DNA of 36,022 nt from a virus: positions 1 through 36,022 of IMG/VR virus record IMGVR_UViG_3300042402_001959; one strand, 5' to 3'. Every line of letters begins with the position of its first letter. Positions within the stretch are counted from its first letter, which is position 1. The notes beneath the pieces were generated by a model that did not search any database, was not told where the DNA came from, and worked only from the letters and a program-made list of their open reading frames with translations. Made by a program: the position numbers and the translations under genes. This document shows positions 13,223-21,833 of the stretch, piece after piece.

Positions 13223-15019
13223 CTATTGCTGTTCGGTGCAAGTTACCTTAACGGCGTTCGGCATTGAGAACCAATACTGCGGTTCGTAAGGAGGAGTTGG
13301 CATTCCTTGATCCGTGTGCGTTGGGAACTGTTCAACCATATGAACGATGGTGTCGTTGCAGATCGGGAGCGCCTCAACGGTCGCGTTCAGGTAGTGCGAC
13401 TGAAGCACCCCCGGCGCAATGCGGGTCGGGCTGGTGTTCCCGTTCTCGGCCATGTTGCGGGCAACGATTGCGCCCGCTGCCGTGCGGGCGTATGCCCCAA
13501 TGGAGACGCTTGGAGTAGCGCCAACGGTCGGGTTCGGTTCGACTTCGACAAACGAATACGCCCAGCGCCAGTTTCCGTAGGACTCGTTACCCGTGATCTT
13601 TGCCGGGAAGGAGCGGCACATGGGCGGCGGTACGTCAATGATGGTTGCCCCAACGCAGTTTCGGTACGCCTGCGCGTTGCCCTTGGCGGTGACGATATCC
13701 CTCGGATCGTTCCAGCTCGTCCCCTGCAACCCGAAACGCCAGTCTGTCTCGTCCGCCGAGGAGATGGTGTAGGGCGACCACTCCCCATCAATGACCGCGA
13801 GGCGGTAGGAGACGTTCCCGAGCTGCCCGATGGTGACCGTTGTTGACGTGTACCACGGAATCCACCCAGCCCAGACCGTCCGCCCAAAGGGGATGTTTGA
13901 GTTCCGAGAGGCGTAGTCGTTCTCTATTTTGGCAAATAGTGGGTTTGGATCCCAGCCGGGTGCAGTTAATAAGAACAACCCAGCACTATCTTGAACGGTA
14001 ATCGACGCGTCTGTGATGTAAGCCGAGCCGATGTTGTTCGGGGCGCGAGAGAATGTAGCCGCCGTTTGCCACGGGAATATTTGACCTGTTGTAAAACTTT
14101 GCGAACCAGCGGGGACGTTGGCTAGCGTGCAATTATTGTAATAGGTCTGACCTTCAACCCTACGCATAGGCAACACGGTGGTGCAATTAAGCGGGACTCG
14201 TGCTTGATACCCCGTCTGGTTGTACAGGGAAACCAGCACGTTGCTGCTCGTGGATGCGCCGTTAACGGGCTGCATACCTCCACGCATGGCGGTCTGGTAG
14301 AGCTGCATCCGGGTGTTGTATTGCGCCTTCAGGTTCGACCGCGAAATGAATCGAGTCACCGACCCGTCGCTGATGATGATCTGCTGATTGGCTACCGCGA
14401 CAGCATCAAGCACCATAGCAAGGCTGACGTTCGGAGAGCCGTAAAGGTCACTCAGCCGCCTCATGTACTCCGGGCTTTGCACCGTAAACCCAGTTGGGGC
14501 GGTCAGGTTGACGTAGCTTACCGCCAAGCTGATTTGTGCAAGGAGTTCGGTGTAAGTCGTAATCGCGGGAGCGGCAGTCGCGCTATTGACTTGCCAGCGA
14601 CCATCGGACGACCACGTTGGGGCAATGGTAATAGTTTCAAGGCCACTAGTTAGCGAAGCCGCCGATGAGAACTGCCAGTACCAACGCTCGTCAACCAGTT
14701 CCACCAACACCGCGCCGCCCTGCTGCGTCCAAAAGAACGGCTGCGGGGGTCGGGCGTACAGGTTGTCAATGACAATCGACGAGCCGCTTGAATCCTCAAG
14801 GGTCAGGGAGACGGTGGTGACCGCAAACAGCGCCGCCACCTGAGTCGATGCAATCAGGAAGCTGGCGCGGGTGTGTTGCGTCATCCCGACCGGGACATCA
14901 ACCGAGAACAGGTCAGCCTCTGGTATGCCGATTTGTCGCGCCGTGTCCTGCATGACAGCGTCAGGCAAGAGGACGGGGATGATCGTCTGCCCTGCGGTGA
15001 TGTACGCTTGTACGCCCAT
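13223..15019 (-). CDS. Tail/baseplate structural protein, 598 aa
   Basis: Starts MGVQAYITAGQTIIPVLLPD at a TAATG junction with the previous gene. It is a large beta-rich protein with many aromatic residues (NLYARPPQPFFWTQQGGAVL, RTVWAGWIPWYTSTTVTIG) and no membrane spans or enzymatic motif that I recognise. Its size, its coupling to another 600-residue structural protein upstream, and its place between the tape measure and fibre suggest a baseplate or tail-tip component. Confidence 0.7.
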   Translation of the reverse strand: MGVQAYITAGQTIIPVLLPDAVMQDTARQIGIPEADLFSVDVPVGMTQHTRASFLIASTQVAALFAVTTVSLTLEDSSGSSIVIDNLYARPPQPFFWTQQGGAVLVELVDERWYWQFSSAASLTSGLETITIAPTWSSDGRWQVNSATAAPAITTYTELLAQISLAVSYVNLTAPTGFTVQSPEYMRRLSDLYGSPNVSLAMVLDAVAVANQQIIISDGSVTRFISRSNLKAQYNTRMQLYQTAMRGGMQPVNGASTSSNVLVSLYNQTGYQARVPLNCTTVLPMRRVEGQTYYNNCTLANVPAGSQSFTTGQIFPWQTAATFSRAPNNIGSAYITDASITVQDSAGLFLLTAPGWDPNPLFAKIENDYASRNSNIPFGRTVWAGWIPWYTSTTVTIGQLGNVSYRLAVIDGEWSPYTISSADETDWRFGLQGTSWNDPRDIVTAKGNAQAYRNCVGATIIDVPPPMCRSFPAKITGNESYGNWRWAYSFVEVEPNPTVGATPSVSIGAYARTAAGAIVARNMAENGNTSPTRIAPGVLQSHYLNATVEALPICNDTIVHMVEQFPTHTDQGMPTPPYEPQYWFSMPNAVKVTCTEQQ

Positions 15020-16860
15020 TACGCGTAGTCCTGTGCCGTACCGACTTGATAAGCCTGCCCATTGCTACCAAGCGCCAGCACGGAGCTTGCTTCGATTTGG
15101 TTATTCGCGTCGTACCCAAGAGCAAGCGGAGCGGCAACGCTGGGGCTTGAGCCTGAAGGCCACCATTGTCGGCGACCGCCCACGGTTGAATACCCATTGC
15201 TTGTTGACCCGCCGCCGTCATACGAGCGAAGCGTGCGCGTGTAGACCCCGATGAATGTGCGCTGCCCTGCCGGATCGACGTTTCCATGATTGACCTTCCA
15301 GTCGTCATGGATGACCATAAAACCAGCGGGGATGGGCCGGAATGTTCGGACGGGTGGGATGTTGACGCGAGAGACTACGGTCGTCTCTTCTAGCGTAACT
15401 GATGCCTTGCCTGTTTGAAACACGAAATCCGACCCCTCGGTGTAAAGCGTTTGCAGTCGGTGCATCCGCGTCTGGGTGCTGACGTTCGTAGTCGTCTTCG
15501 ACTGCTCTACGGATGTCGTTTGCCCGTCGCCATTAAACTGTGCAAGCGGCTGATCGGTACTAAACACGCCGACATTGATAACGGCGTTGATGGTGTCAAA
15601 TTGAGTCGCCGGAACCTCAATACTGATGGTTGGGGTTCCCGGGCTGCAATATTCGTTGATGACCGCAATACATGACGCAACCGCTATGGTCTGGGTGGTC
15701 TGTGTCTTGGCGCTTGTTTCATTACCGACCCAATGCGGGACACCAGCAACGCCGTTGTAGGGGCTATACGGGTCAGGAAGGGCTGGGCAAGAGCGACCAA
15801 CGGCAAAAAACTTACCAACAATTTGAGCAAGCGGAACGGCGTAAGACGAAACGCCAGCCGCGTCCGTAGCAATCGCCGGGGAAAGCGCGTCCATCTCAAA
15901 TCGGATCTTTGCCTTCTTGAGCATATCCTGCTCGGTCACCACTATCCGCATGATCTTGCAGCGAGCAAAGATGATGCGCGACTGAGCAAGAACAACGGCC
16001 GCCCAAATCAGACTCCGGACATCGCCGTTGACTGCACCTTCTAGATCACATGAGAAACGCAGTTGTCCCCATGCCAACATATTTGCATTGCGCTCGTAGG
16101 TGAATTCAGCCGAACCGGAGAACGCGGCATCGGGTAAAGCCGTCCGAGCCTGCGAATCGGTGATCTCGTAAATGAGCGAATTGCCCGCCTCGTTGTAGGC
16201 GTAGGTCTGAGACTCGCGCCGCCAATTACCTACGCCCGGGGCAACTGGAAGAATCGCTCGGCGAAAGAGATCCGCGTAGGGTGCTTTCCCGGTTACGGCT
16301 CCTGATGTTCCACTCGCGGCGGCTGTAGCGGTTGTCCCGGTTGCTGCAAGATCAACGACCAATACGCCCGACACCGTGCGCGTGATATGACCACCCGCAT
16401 CAAGAGCGAAGCGAGATGTCCAGCGGTGCGAAAGAATCGGGTACGGGCTTGGGTCTTGTGAGTTTCCGTCTAGTGCCAACGCCGCCGAAATCGTGAAATT
16501 GACAATACAAGCGCGGCGGCCATTGATTTCCGTCACCGCAAGCGACATTAGCGGCCCGCGCATGGTGTCGGGGTGGCTGATATTGAGAAGGTCTTCCGTA
16601 CCCTCTGGCGTTGTCACGCTGATATAGACATTGTCAACGCGTCCTGTGGCTTTTTGAAATCGAGCGACGAGGTCGGTGTAGGTATTTGTGCCGTCCGAAA
16701 TCAAGGCGCTGCCAGCAACGTGAACCTCGTACCGGATAAGCGTGTAGCCATCTTCCGCGTAGACGGGCTTATGCTCATACGCCGAAATGTTGGTGTAGGG
16801 AAGCGTGTAGGTCGTTGATTCAAACGTGAACGAGACAAAGGTGCTTCCGTTACTTGGCAT
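15019..16860 (-). CDS. Tail hub/baseplate-type structural protein, 613 aa
   Basis: Starts MPSNGSTFVSFTFESTTYTL. The first 150 residues (YTNISAYEHKPVYAEDGYTL, then EDLLNISHPDTMRGPLMSLA) look like a beta-barrel domain, as in distal tail or hub proteins. The rest is beta-rich with several conserved-looking Trp/Tyr patches (GGRRQWWPSGSSP). TAATG coupling to genes on both sides. It directly follows the tape-measure-like gene, the usual place of distal tail/hub proteins. No exact family. Confidence 0.7.
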   Translation of the reverse strand: MPSNGSTFVSFTFESTTYTLPYTNISAYEHKPVYAEDGYTLIRYEVHVAGSALISDGTNTYTDLVARFQKATGRVDNVYISVTTPEGTEDLLNISHPDTMRGPLMSLAVTEINGRRACIVNFTISAALALDGNSQDPSPYPILSHRWTSRFALDAGGHITRTVSGVLVVDLAATGTTATAAASGTSGAVTGKAPYADLFRRAILPVAPGVGNWRRESQTYAYNEAGNSLIYEITDSQARTALPDAAFSGSAEFTYERNANMLAWGQLRFSCDLEGAVNGDVRSLIWAAVVLAQSRIIFARCKIMRIVVTEQDMLKKAKIRFEMDALSPAIATDAAGVSSYAVPLAQIVGKFFAVGRSCPALPDPYSPYNGVAGVPHWVGNETSAKTQTTQTIAVASCIAVINEYCSPGTPTISIEVPATQFDTINAVINVGVFSTDQPLAQFNGDGQTTSVEQSKTTTNVSTQTRMHRLQTLYTEGSDFVFQTGKASVTLEETTVVSRVNIPPVRTFRPIPAGFMVIHDDWKVNHGNVDPAGQRTFIGVYTRTLRSYDGGGSTSNGYSTVGGRRQWWPSGSSPSVAAPLALGYDANNQIEASSVLALGSNGQAYQVGTAQDYA

Positions 16861-17630
16861 TAGATCCGCGCCCCCATCAGTCGTAGGTCGTTTAGGAAAG
16901 GTTTGTTGAGGTCAGACAGGGACATTTCCGCGTCTGCGCGGTCGGCTAACTTCTTTACGCCCTTGGAAATATTGATTGCCGCAGCGCCAAACTGAATAAG
17001 CCATGCGCCAAGCGTCATTCCGCCCACCCCAAATATCGCATGATTTTCAACTAAAGCCTGCCCGAATTTCATGGACATCGACCCGCCCGACTTGGCAGCT
17101 TCGTAGATAGCTTCAATGATTTCAGGAAGACGAACGACAATATTCTCAAGAATGTCGGCGACTGCCTTGGTAATTGGCTCAAGGAAGATAGCCCCAAGCG
17201 AAGCCGTAAACCCGCGAATCTCAAGCATGGCTCGCTCGACGCGTCCAGACTGCACCATCTGAGCGGCTATAAACGGACTTGTCACGGCGCTCATCCGCAT
17301 CTTCTTCGCCATCATTTCCAATTCGTTTCCCATTTCCGCCAACTGAATTGCGGGGCTGTATTCACGGATGTCGTCCGCAAAGCCCATGATGAACGAATGC
17401 AAGCGCATCAAAGAGTCGTAGATGTATCGCGCTGCCTTGGCGACTTCGTCGAATGCCTTCTTGACAACACTAGCAACGAAACTAAGGGCGCTGGCTGCTG
17501 CTGACATGATGGCTTGAATGTTGATTCCGCCACCGCCACCGCTGCCGCCGCTCGCACCAGATGGCGCTCCGCCAGCAGACGACCCGCCGCCCTCGTTGAT
17601 GTCGATGGTGATCTTGCCTAGGTCTTGCAT
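16860..17630 (-). CDS. Short tape-measure-like / tail hydrophobic helical protein
   Basis: 256 residues, ATG at 17630 with GGAGG seven bases upstream. After MQDLGKITIDINEGGGSSAG and a glycine linker comes a long helical region: an amphipathic stretch (QAIMSAAASALSFVASVVKK), a coiled segment (FIMGFADDIREYSPAIQLAE, NELEMMAKKMRM), a hydrophobic patch (GFTASLGAIFLEPITKAVAD) and a final amphipathic part (GGMTLGAWLIQFGAAAINIS). That matches tape-measure proteins but is far shorter than usual. If tail length scales with this protein, the tail would be very short. Alternatively it is a tail-tip or chaperone-type protein and the true tape measure is absent. Confidence 0.6.
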   Translation of the reverse strand: MQDLGKITIDINEGGGSSAGGAPSGASGGSGGGGGINIQAIMSAAASALSFVASVVKKAFDEVAKAARYIYDSLMRLHSFIMGFADDIREYSPAIQLAEMGNELEMMAKKMRMSAVTSPFIAAQMVQSGRVERAMLEIRGFTASLGAIFLEPITKAVADILENIVVRLPEIIEAIYEAAKSGGSMSMKFGQALVENHAIFGVGGMTLGAWLIQFGAAAINISKGVKKLADRADAEMSLSDLNKPFLNDLRLMGARI

Positions 17631-18094
17631 TACTGAACCTCCCATGTCATTTCAAACGCGCACAGGAAAGTCTCGGTTCCACGCATCCAACCGACCGCCT
17701 CGTCTACCGCTTCGATCTGCCCGCCGCTACGCCATGTAAGCGGGATGGTCAGCCGACCGCCGAGCGTGTTCTGGATCAGGAGCGTGCGTAGCCCGTCGAT
17801 GAATTGCTCAATTCCCTCATCCCCTGCAATGCGCTCGGTAGCCCGGTTGGTGTTGTCAAATAGGCCGCGCCACCAGACCGTAATTTGAATCGTTGACTCA
17901 AGCAGCCCAACGCCGCTACGAGGGTGCAGGGCAGCGTCTCCGCTCGGGACGATCTGTACCGCATACTGGGCAAGCATCTCGTCTCCGGGCTTCTCCGCCA
18001 CATAGACGGCATCCCCGTAGCCGCTCGTAGACATCCAATTACGGATCTCGTCACGCAGCGCAAGCCAGATGCCCGCGTTACTTTGCACGGTCAT
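17630..18094 (-). CDS. Tail terminator/connector-type protein, 154 aa
   Basis: Coupled on both sides (ATGA upstream, TAATG downstream). Starts MTVQSNAGIWLALRDEIRNW; beta-rich middle (AQYAVQIVPSGDAAL, STIQITVWWRGLFDNTNRAT) and C-terminus with strand pattern TETFLCAFEMTWEV. Size, fold pattern and position between tail-tube and tape-measure genes suit tail terminator proteins of the lambda U/DUF3168 kind, but no diagnostic motif is visible. Confidence 0.6.
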   Translation of the reverse strand: MTVQSNAGIWLALRDEIRNWMSTSGYGDAVYVAEKPGDEMLAQYAVQIVPSGDAALHPRSGVGLLESTIQITVWWRGLFDNTNRATERIAGDEGIEQFIDGLRTLLIQNTLGGRLTIPLTWRSGGQIEAVDEAVGWMRGTETFLCAFEMTWEVQ

Positions 18095-18324
18095 TGGTTT
18101 GCCGCCTTGTTGTGTTCCATGCTCATGCGGACGCGGAAGGCAAGATCGTTGTCCCCGGTAGCGGTTCGGATCGTGTGTTCCGTCAGCTCGGGCGAACCAA
18201 ACGCGATAGCAATACCCTGCGCGAGCATGAGGGCTTGCCGCGCTTCAATCATGGGGATGTTCTGCGCGAGTCCCATTGCTGTTAGTCCGTCAAAGTCTGA
18301 GGGGAGCCGTCCGTAGGTTGCCAA
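18091..18324 (-). CDS. Small tail-assembly protein, 77 aa, TTG start
   Basis: The frame starts at a TTG (18324) about 11 bases after AAGGGGG; there is no ATG until residue 17. The product continues ATYGRLPSDFDGLTAMGLAQ and is helical (IPMIEARQALMLAQGIAIAF). It follows the 84-aa gene at the usual place of tail-assembly chaperone pairs (lambda G/GT). The frame is +1 relative to the upstream gene and stays open across the upstream stop, so a frameshift fusion is conceivable, but the ribosome site also allows simple re-initiation. Confidence 0.6.
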   Translation of the reverse strand: MATYGRLPSDFDGLTAMGLAQNIPMIEARQALMLAQGIAIAFGSPELTEHTIRTATGDNDLAFRVRMSMEHNKAANQ

Positions 18325-18344
18325 GAATTGGGCAACCCCCCTTG

Positions 18345-18599
18345 TTATTTTCCCGCCTGCTCAACCGCCTTACCCATGCGAGCAAAGACTGCGAAGAGGA
18401 TCTCGTCCGACGCGTTAGCAGCTACTTCGGGCGAGCGTGCTACTTTTCGTAAGGCTGCTGCGACATCCGCGACTTGCGGTTGCCCGTCTTGCTTCCCGCT
18501 CAATGCGGCGAGCGCCTCGTTCCATTGGACTACCAACGCGCCGGACGGGATTTCTACGCGGAAGAGAAGCGGGTCGGTATCTGGGGTAAGGTCGATCAT
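18345..18599 (-). CDS. Tail-assembly chaperone-like protein, 84 aa
   Basis: MIDLTPDTDPLLFRVEIPSG, then VVQWNEALAALSGKQDGQPQ and a helical C-terminus (ASDEILFAVFARMGKAVEQA). It lies directly after the probable tail-tube gene, where lambda G-type chaperones are found. The last codons read GCG GGA AAA TAA, so a G GGA AAA heptamer sits right at the stop. The -1 frame there stops after about 22 codons, so a classical -1 shift does not lead into the next gene. Confidence 0.6.
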   Translation of the reverse strand: MIDLTPDTDPLLFRVEIPSGALVVQWNEALAALSGKQDGQPQVADVAAALRKVARSPEVAANASDEILFAVFARMGKAVEQAGK

Positions 18600-18600
18600 G

Positions 18601-19089
18601 TCAGGAAGTATAAGAGGCGGCGAGCAAATTGCTACCGTCTGGGATAGCGCGGAAGGTCAAACCCATACGCTGCTCGACGTTGCCGAATTGTGAGTGCGCG
18701 ATTGCGTCACCCATCAAGTAGCAGCGCCCAAAGGTGTAGCCCGTCTTGCCTGCCGTCGCCGGGTCAATTTGAACCCCGAACGTACCGCTATCGCCAACCA
18801 AGAGGCGGCCAACGGTCGAGGTGTACGCCGCACCGCGCTGGCGCACCTGAAGGCTTGTCAATACCGACGCGTCCCACTTAACCAGCGTGACGGTAATCGT
18901 TGCGCTCGTGTTTTGTACCACCATCTCCTCTGGGGTCGCACCCGACGCAACGGTCTTGATCTCATGGATGTTGTCCGAGTAGGAGACTTGCGGGAGGCTG
19001 TCGTTGTCGGTCTGCCCGAGTTCGACGTAGCCAGATCCCACATTGACGAAGATTGACGTTGGGCCAGCGACGAATATTGCGGTTGCCAT
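18601..19089 (-). CDS. Probable tail tube (major tail) protein
   Basis: 162 residues from ATG 19089 (TAATG overlap). Beta-rich throughout: AIFVAGPTSIFVNVGSGYVE, VQNTSATITVTLVKWDASVL, GRLLVGDSGTFGVQIDPATA. It has the size and strand pattern of small siphophage tail tube proteins and lies between the tail-completion gene and the chaperone-like gene, the standard slot. No exact family motif recognised. Confidence 0.65.
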   Translation of the reverse strand: MATAIFVAGPTSIFVNVGSGYVELGQTDNDSLPQVSYSDNIHEIKTVASGATPEEMVVQNTSATITVTLVKWDASVLTSLQVRQRGAAYTSTVGRLLVGDSGTFGVQIDPATAGKTGYTFGRCYLMGDAIAHSQFGNVEQRMGLTFRAIPDGSNLLAASYTS

Positions 19090-19778
19090 TACTTGAGTTT
19101 TCCTTTGAGGATCTTTGCTAGACCAATTTTGATCGTTTTGCCTATGGCACTAAATTCTACGGATGTCGGGACGAGGAACGGACGGGCGGGAACGTCTACG
19201 CCGCCCCACGCCATGACGTAATCCTTGCCTTGGGACAGGTTCTCGGTGTTGGGATTTGCCCCGGTCGCATGGGTGCGCTTGCCCTTGCGCGTCAGCGGGA
19301 TGAAGTTCGGGCCGCTAGTTGAGAAGCCCTTCTCATGATAGATGCCGTAGATAGCGCCCGACATCGTCACGGAGAGGCGGGCGGGGCCAGTCTGCTCGGC
19401 TTTCGCCCCAATCGACCGCAGTAGGTTTCCGGTATCCCGGAGGGGCTGACCGCCGTTTCGGTAGGACTGCCCGGACATCTTGTACTCGGTCACCATGACG
19501 TTCTTCACAACGAACGAGCCGTCCTTCTTCTTGCGGCTAACCGCCTTAAGGACTTGACGCGTTGCGCTGGCTGTCTGCCCCTCCCGGGGCTTCTTGGTCG
19601 TCCAAAACTCGCCCGACATGGGTTTGAGCGCCGCGAGGGCAACCGTCTCCCCGTTCGGGCCGCGTCCTTCGCTTTTTGCAATGTGCTGCTTGGCGTAAGA
19701 CGCAATAGCCGCCGCAATGCCGTTACGGATTGCATCGTTGGCAAGTGCCTTGCTGATTCTCTTGCGCCACGGCTCCAC
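19089..19778 (-). CDS. Mu gpG-like virion morphogenesis / tail completion protein
   Basis: 229 residues from a GTG at 19778, one base after the previous stop. A basic helical N-terminus is followed by the characteristic LRDTGNLLRSIGAKAE segment, IYGIYHEKGFSTSG, and a C-terminal VDVPARPFLVPTSVEF motif. The order 'L.DTG.L..S...yG..HE.G...VPARPFL' is typical of phage virion morphogenesis proteins (Mu gpG, P2 gpS). These complete the head-tail joint or tail terminus. It sits between the connector-like gene and the tail tube gene, as expected. Confidence 0.8.
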   Translation of the reverse strand: MEPWRKRISKALANDAIRNGIAAAIASYAKQHIAKSEGRGPNGETVALAALKPMSGEFWTTKKPREGQTASATRQVLKAVSRKKKDGSFVVKNVMVTEYKMSGQSYRNGGQPLRDTGNLLRSIGAKAEQTGPARLSVTMSGAIYGIYHEKGFSTSGPNFIPLTRKGKRTHATGANPNTENLSQGKDYVMAWGGVDVPARPFLVPTSVEFSAIGKTIKIGLAKILKGKLK

Positions 19779-19779
19779 G

Positions 19780-20274
19780 TCAGTTCCCCGGCATCGTGTT
19801 CGGGAGGCGAGGGCGGAAGAATGCGCTAGTGCTTACGCCGTTGTACCAAGCGTTGGTCATCGTTGGCGTAGCTTGCACTTCGGGTAACCCGGCGCTTGCC
19901 GCCTTGGCGACCGTCCCGAATATCATCTTCCCGTCCCGGAGTGCTTCCAGCATCGAGTACGCCTGCTTGAGACGCTGCTCCACGGCTGGGGTGATCTTCA
20001 TGGCGCGACGCTGAAAGAGCGCCTCGACTGCCAAGTCAACAACGAGCGTCATCAGCAGGGGGTCGTGAGCCGCTGAGAGCGTCGTCAAATCCAAATCGGT
20101 GTAGATGTTGCCTACCCGTGTGTACGCCTGCACGATCCCCGTAGCGCGTTCCAGCGCGTGCGTAGTCACCGGGTTGGAGCCGAGCATAGGGCTACCGAGG
20201 TCGCTGCACAGTTGTGCAATGATCTGAGCGTCGAGCGCGGCTTCCAAATCGGCGTAGGTGGCGTATGCGGTCAT
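19780..20274 (-). CDS. Head-tail connector-type protein (DUF1320/Mu gp36-like)
   Basis: 164 residues, starting MTAYATYADLEAALDAQIIA. The helical bundle contains HALERATGIVQAYTRVGNIY, PLLMTLVVDLAVEALFQRRA and VEQRLKQAYSMLEALRDGK, the pattern of DUF1320 proteins, which form the adaptor ring below the portal. It follows the major capsid gene after a small hairpin and precedes the gpG-like gene, matching the Mu-type order. Confidence 0.78.
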   Translation of the reverse strand: MTAYATYADLEAALDAQIIAQLCSDLGSPMLGSNPVTTHALERATGIVQAYTRVGNIYTDLDLTTLSAAHDPLLMTLVVDLAVEALFQRRAMKITPAVEQRLKQAYSMLEALRDGKMIFGTVAKAASAGLPEVQATPTMTNAWYNGVSTSAFFRPRLPNTMPGN

Positions 20275-20294
20275 AGGTTCCGCCTAGAGAGGGG

Positions 20295-20316
20295 GGTGGG
20301 AACCGAAGTCCCCACC
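20295..20316 (-). repeat. Hairpin with UUCG-type loop after the capsid gene
   Basis: Read on the minus strand, GGTGGGGAC and GTTCCCACC pair around a TTCG tetraloop (nine pairs with one G-U). There is no T-run, so it is probably a partial attenuator or a 3' stabiliser of the capsid message, separating very high capsid expression from the genes that follow. Confidence 0.5.
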
Positions 20317-20341
20317 GCCCTCATCCTGAGAGGCTGAAGAA

Positions 20342-21376
20342 TTAGCCCGTGACGTTGGCGCACAGGAACCCAGAGACTGGAGCAACCAGTTCCGAGGTGC
20401 TGTTGTCAATGACGCGACCTTCAATACGGCGATCCTTCGGATCGTCCCAGTTCTCAACCGTCATATCTTCGAATGCGAAGATCTGGCAGGTGCTGAACGA
20501 GGTCGAGCCTTCGACACCAATCAAGCCACCGGGGCGGCTCACGAAGATTGCCGAGTTGCCGTACACGAACGAACGAGTCGCCGAGGCTGCGCCCTTGCGG
20601 GTCGTAATCTTGACCGAGTCGTCAACGACAACCGAAACGCCGAACAGATTCGGCGGGAGGCCGTAACGGCTGAAGATGTCGCTACCTTGCAAGAACGGCA
20701 GCGCAGCTGGGTAGTTCTTGACGTAGTTGCGAATTTCATCCGACTGAGAAATGGTGTTTGCAATGGTCGGACTGATGACCATGCAAATGTCTTCGCTACG
20801 AACCGCGCCACCAGTAGCAAGCGAGATGCGCTGGAGCGCGTCTTGGATACTTGCCTGAATGACGTTGGTGGATGAACCCGACCAAACACCCTTCCAACCA
20901 CTAGCAGTAGCCTGATAGTTGCCTGCTGTGGTAAACGCGTTCACGGCTGCGGTGTTGGTCAGCGCGGTAGCCGTTCGCATTGAGCGAGCGGTCATAGCGA
21001 GCTGTGCCTTGCTGCGAGCGTGCTGGGCAACAATGTCCCACGCGGCTTGCTTAACCGTCTCGTTCGGAATGTAGAACGGGAAGGCAAAGCGTTGAGCCGT
21101 GAAGGTAACGAAGTCGTGCTGGTTCATCTTGCCGACCGGGCGGTCGTTACCAAGAGGCCAAGCGAATTCGTTAACGTCGGTCACGCGGACATTGTCGTCC
21201 GAATCAAGACGCAGGTAATACCCCGTCTGCTGATTGCAGGCAACGATTTGAGCATAACGGGTGATGGCAAACGAATTCACCGCACGGGTGAACTCAACTT
21301 GGAGAGCGCCAGTTGCGAGCGCGTTGGTGGAGGGGACGTAAGTGTTTAGACCGCCTCCGACTGTTACATAGGCCAT
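20342..21376 (-). CDS. Major capsid protein
   Basis: 344 residues. The ribosome site is nearly perfect (AAAGGAGGT five bases from ATG 21376), the strongest in the window, as expected for the most abundant protein. The start is MAYVTVGGGLNTYVPSTNAL, then FTAQRFAFPFYIPNETVKQA, a helical middle (ARSKAQLAMTARSMRTATAL) and a C-terminal beta region (GNSAIFVSRPGGLIGVEGST) with FEDMTVENWDDPKD. Order after the protease/scaffold and decoration genes supports the call; the fold is presumably HK97. The N-terminal GGGLNTYVP peptide recurs inside the protease/scaffold protein. Confidence 0.88.
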   Translation of the reverse strand: MAYVTVGGGLNTYVPSTNALATGALQVEFTRAVNSFAITRYAQIVACNQQTGYYLRLDSDDNVRVTDVNEFAWPLGNDRPVGKMNQHDFVTFTAQRFAFPFYIPNETVKQAAWDIVAQHARSKAQLAMTARSMRTATALTNTAAVNAFTTAGNYQATASGWKGVWSGSSTNVIQASIQDALQRISLATGGAVRSEDICMVISPTIANTISQSDEIRNYVKNYPAALPFLQGSDIFSRYGLPPNLFGVSVVVDDSVKITTRKGAASATRSFVYGNSAIFVSRPGGLIGVEGSTSFSTCQIFAFEDMTVENWDDPKDRRIEGRVIDNSTSELVAPVSGFLCANVTG

Positions 21377-21401
21377 TTGATGACCTCCTTTCGAGTGCTA
21401 A

Positions 21402-21821
21402 TTAAGCGATCCCACGAGTGGCTGGGAGGCGGTAAGCCCAGAAGATGACGCCATCAGCGGCGGCAGGTTCAAGGGAGACGAACATCGGAATAGTTCCGGT
21501 GGTGGCTGCGGTGATTGCCTTGCCTCCGGTGGTTGGCATCAAGCCAGTACCAGCGTTGGTGATTGCCGCACCAGCTTCGATCTGCACGCAGTTCGATGGC
21601 TGGAGGGAAATCGGGTCGGCGACCGTAGTTGACGTAGCCGCAAGTGCATGAGCGGTAGAGTCAAATCGACGGGTTGATCCGTCGGTTACACCGCAAACGT
21701 AGTCGGTCACGGCAGTTGCCGGAGCGCCAGCAAAGCTAACCGTCGAAGACGAGAAAACCTTGCAGATGCGGAAGGGGTTGATGTCAGCGCCAGCGATCAG
21801 ATTAGGAGAGAATTGAAGCAT
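21402..21821 (-). CDS. Capsid decoration protein, paralogue 1
   Basis: 139 residues, starting MLQFSPNLIAGADINPFRIC. Its core (CGVTDGSTRRFDSTAHALAA, CVQIEAGAAITNAGTGLM, VFVSLEPAAADGVIFWAYR) matches the protein at 25226-25612 and the N-terminus of the protein at 23333-25222. Small beta-barrel proteins encoded between scaffold and major capsid genes are normally head decoration (cement) proteins, like lambda gpD or phage L Dec. It is likely the main decoration protein because it lies next to the capsid gene and keeps a ribosome site (AAGGAAAAAAC). Confidence 0.75.
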   Translation of the reverse strand: MLQFSPNLIAGADINPFRICKVFSSSTVSFAGAPATAVTDYVCGVTDGSTRRFDSTAHALAATSTTVADPISLQPSNCVQIEAGAAITNAGTGLMPTTGGKAITAATTGTIPMFVSLEPAAADGVIFWAYRLPATRGIA

Positions 21822-21833
21822 TGTTTTTTCCTT

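Noticed and set aside
18330-18350. Classical -1 programmed frameshift in the tail chaperone pair
   Set aside because: The heptamer G GGA AAA is in the right phase, but the -1 frame stops after about 22 codons and does not enter the downstream gene, which is +1/-2.
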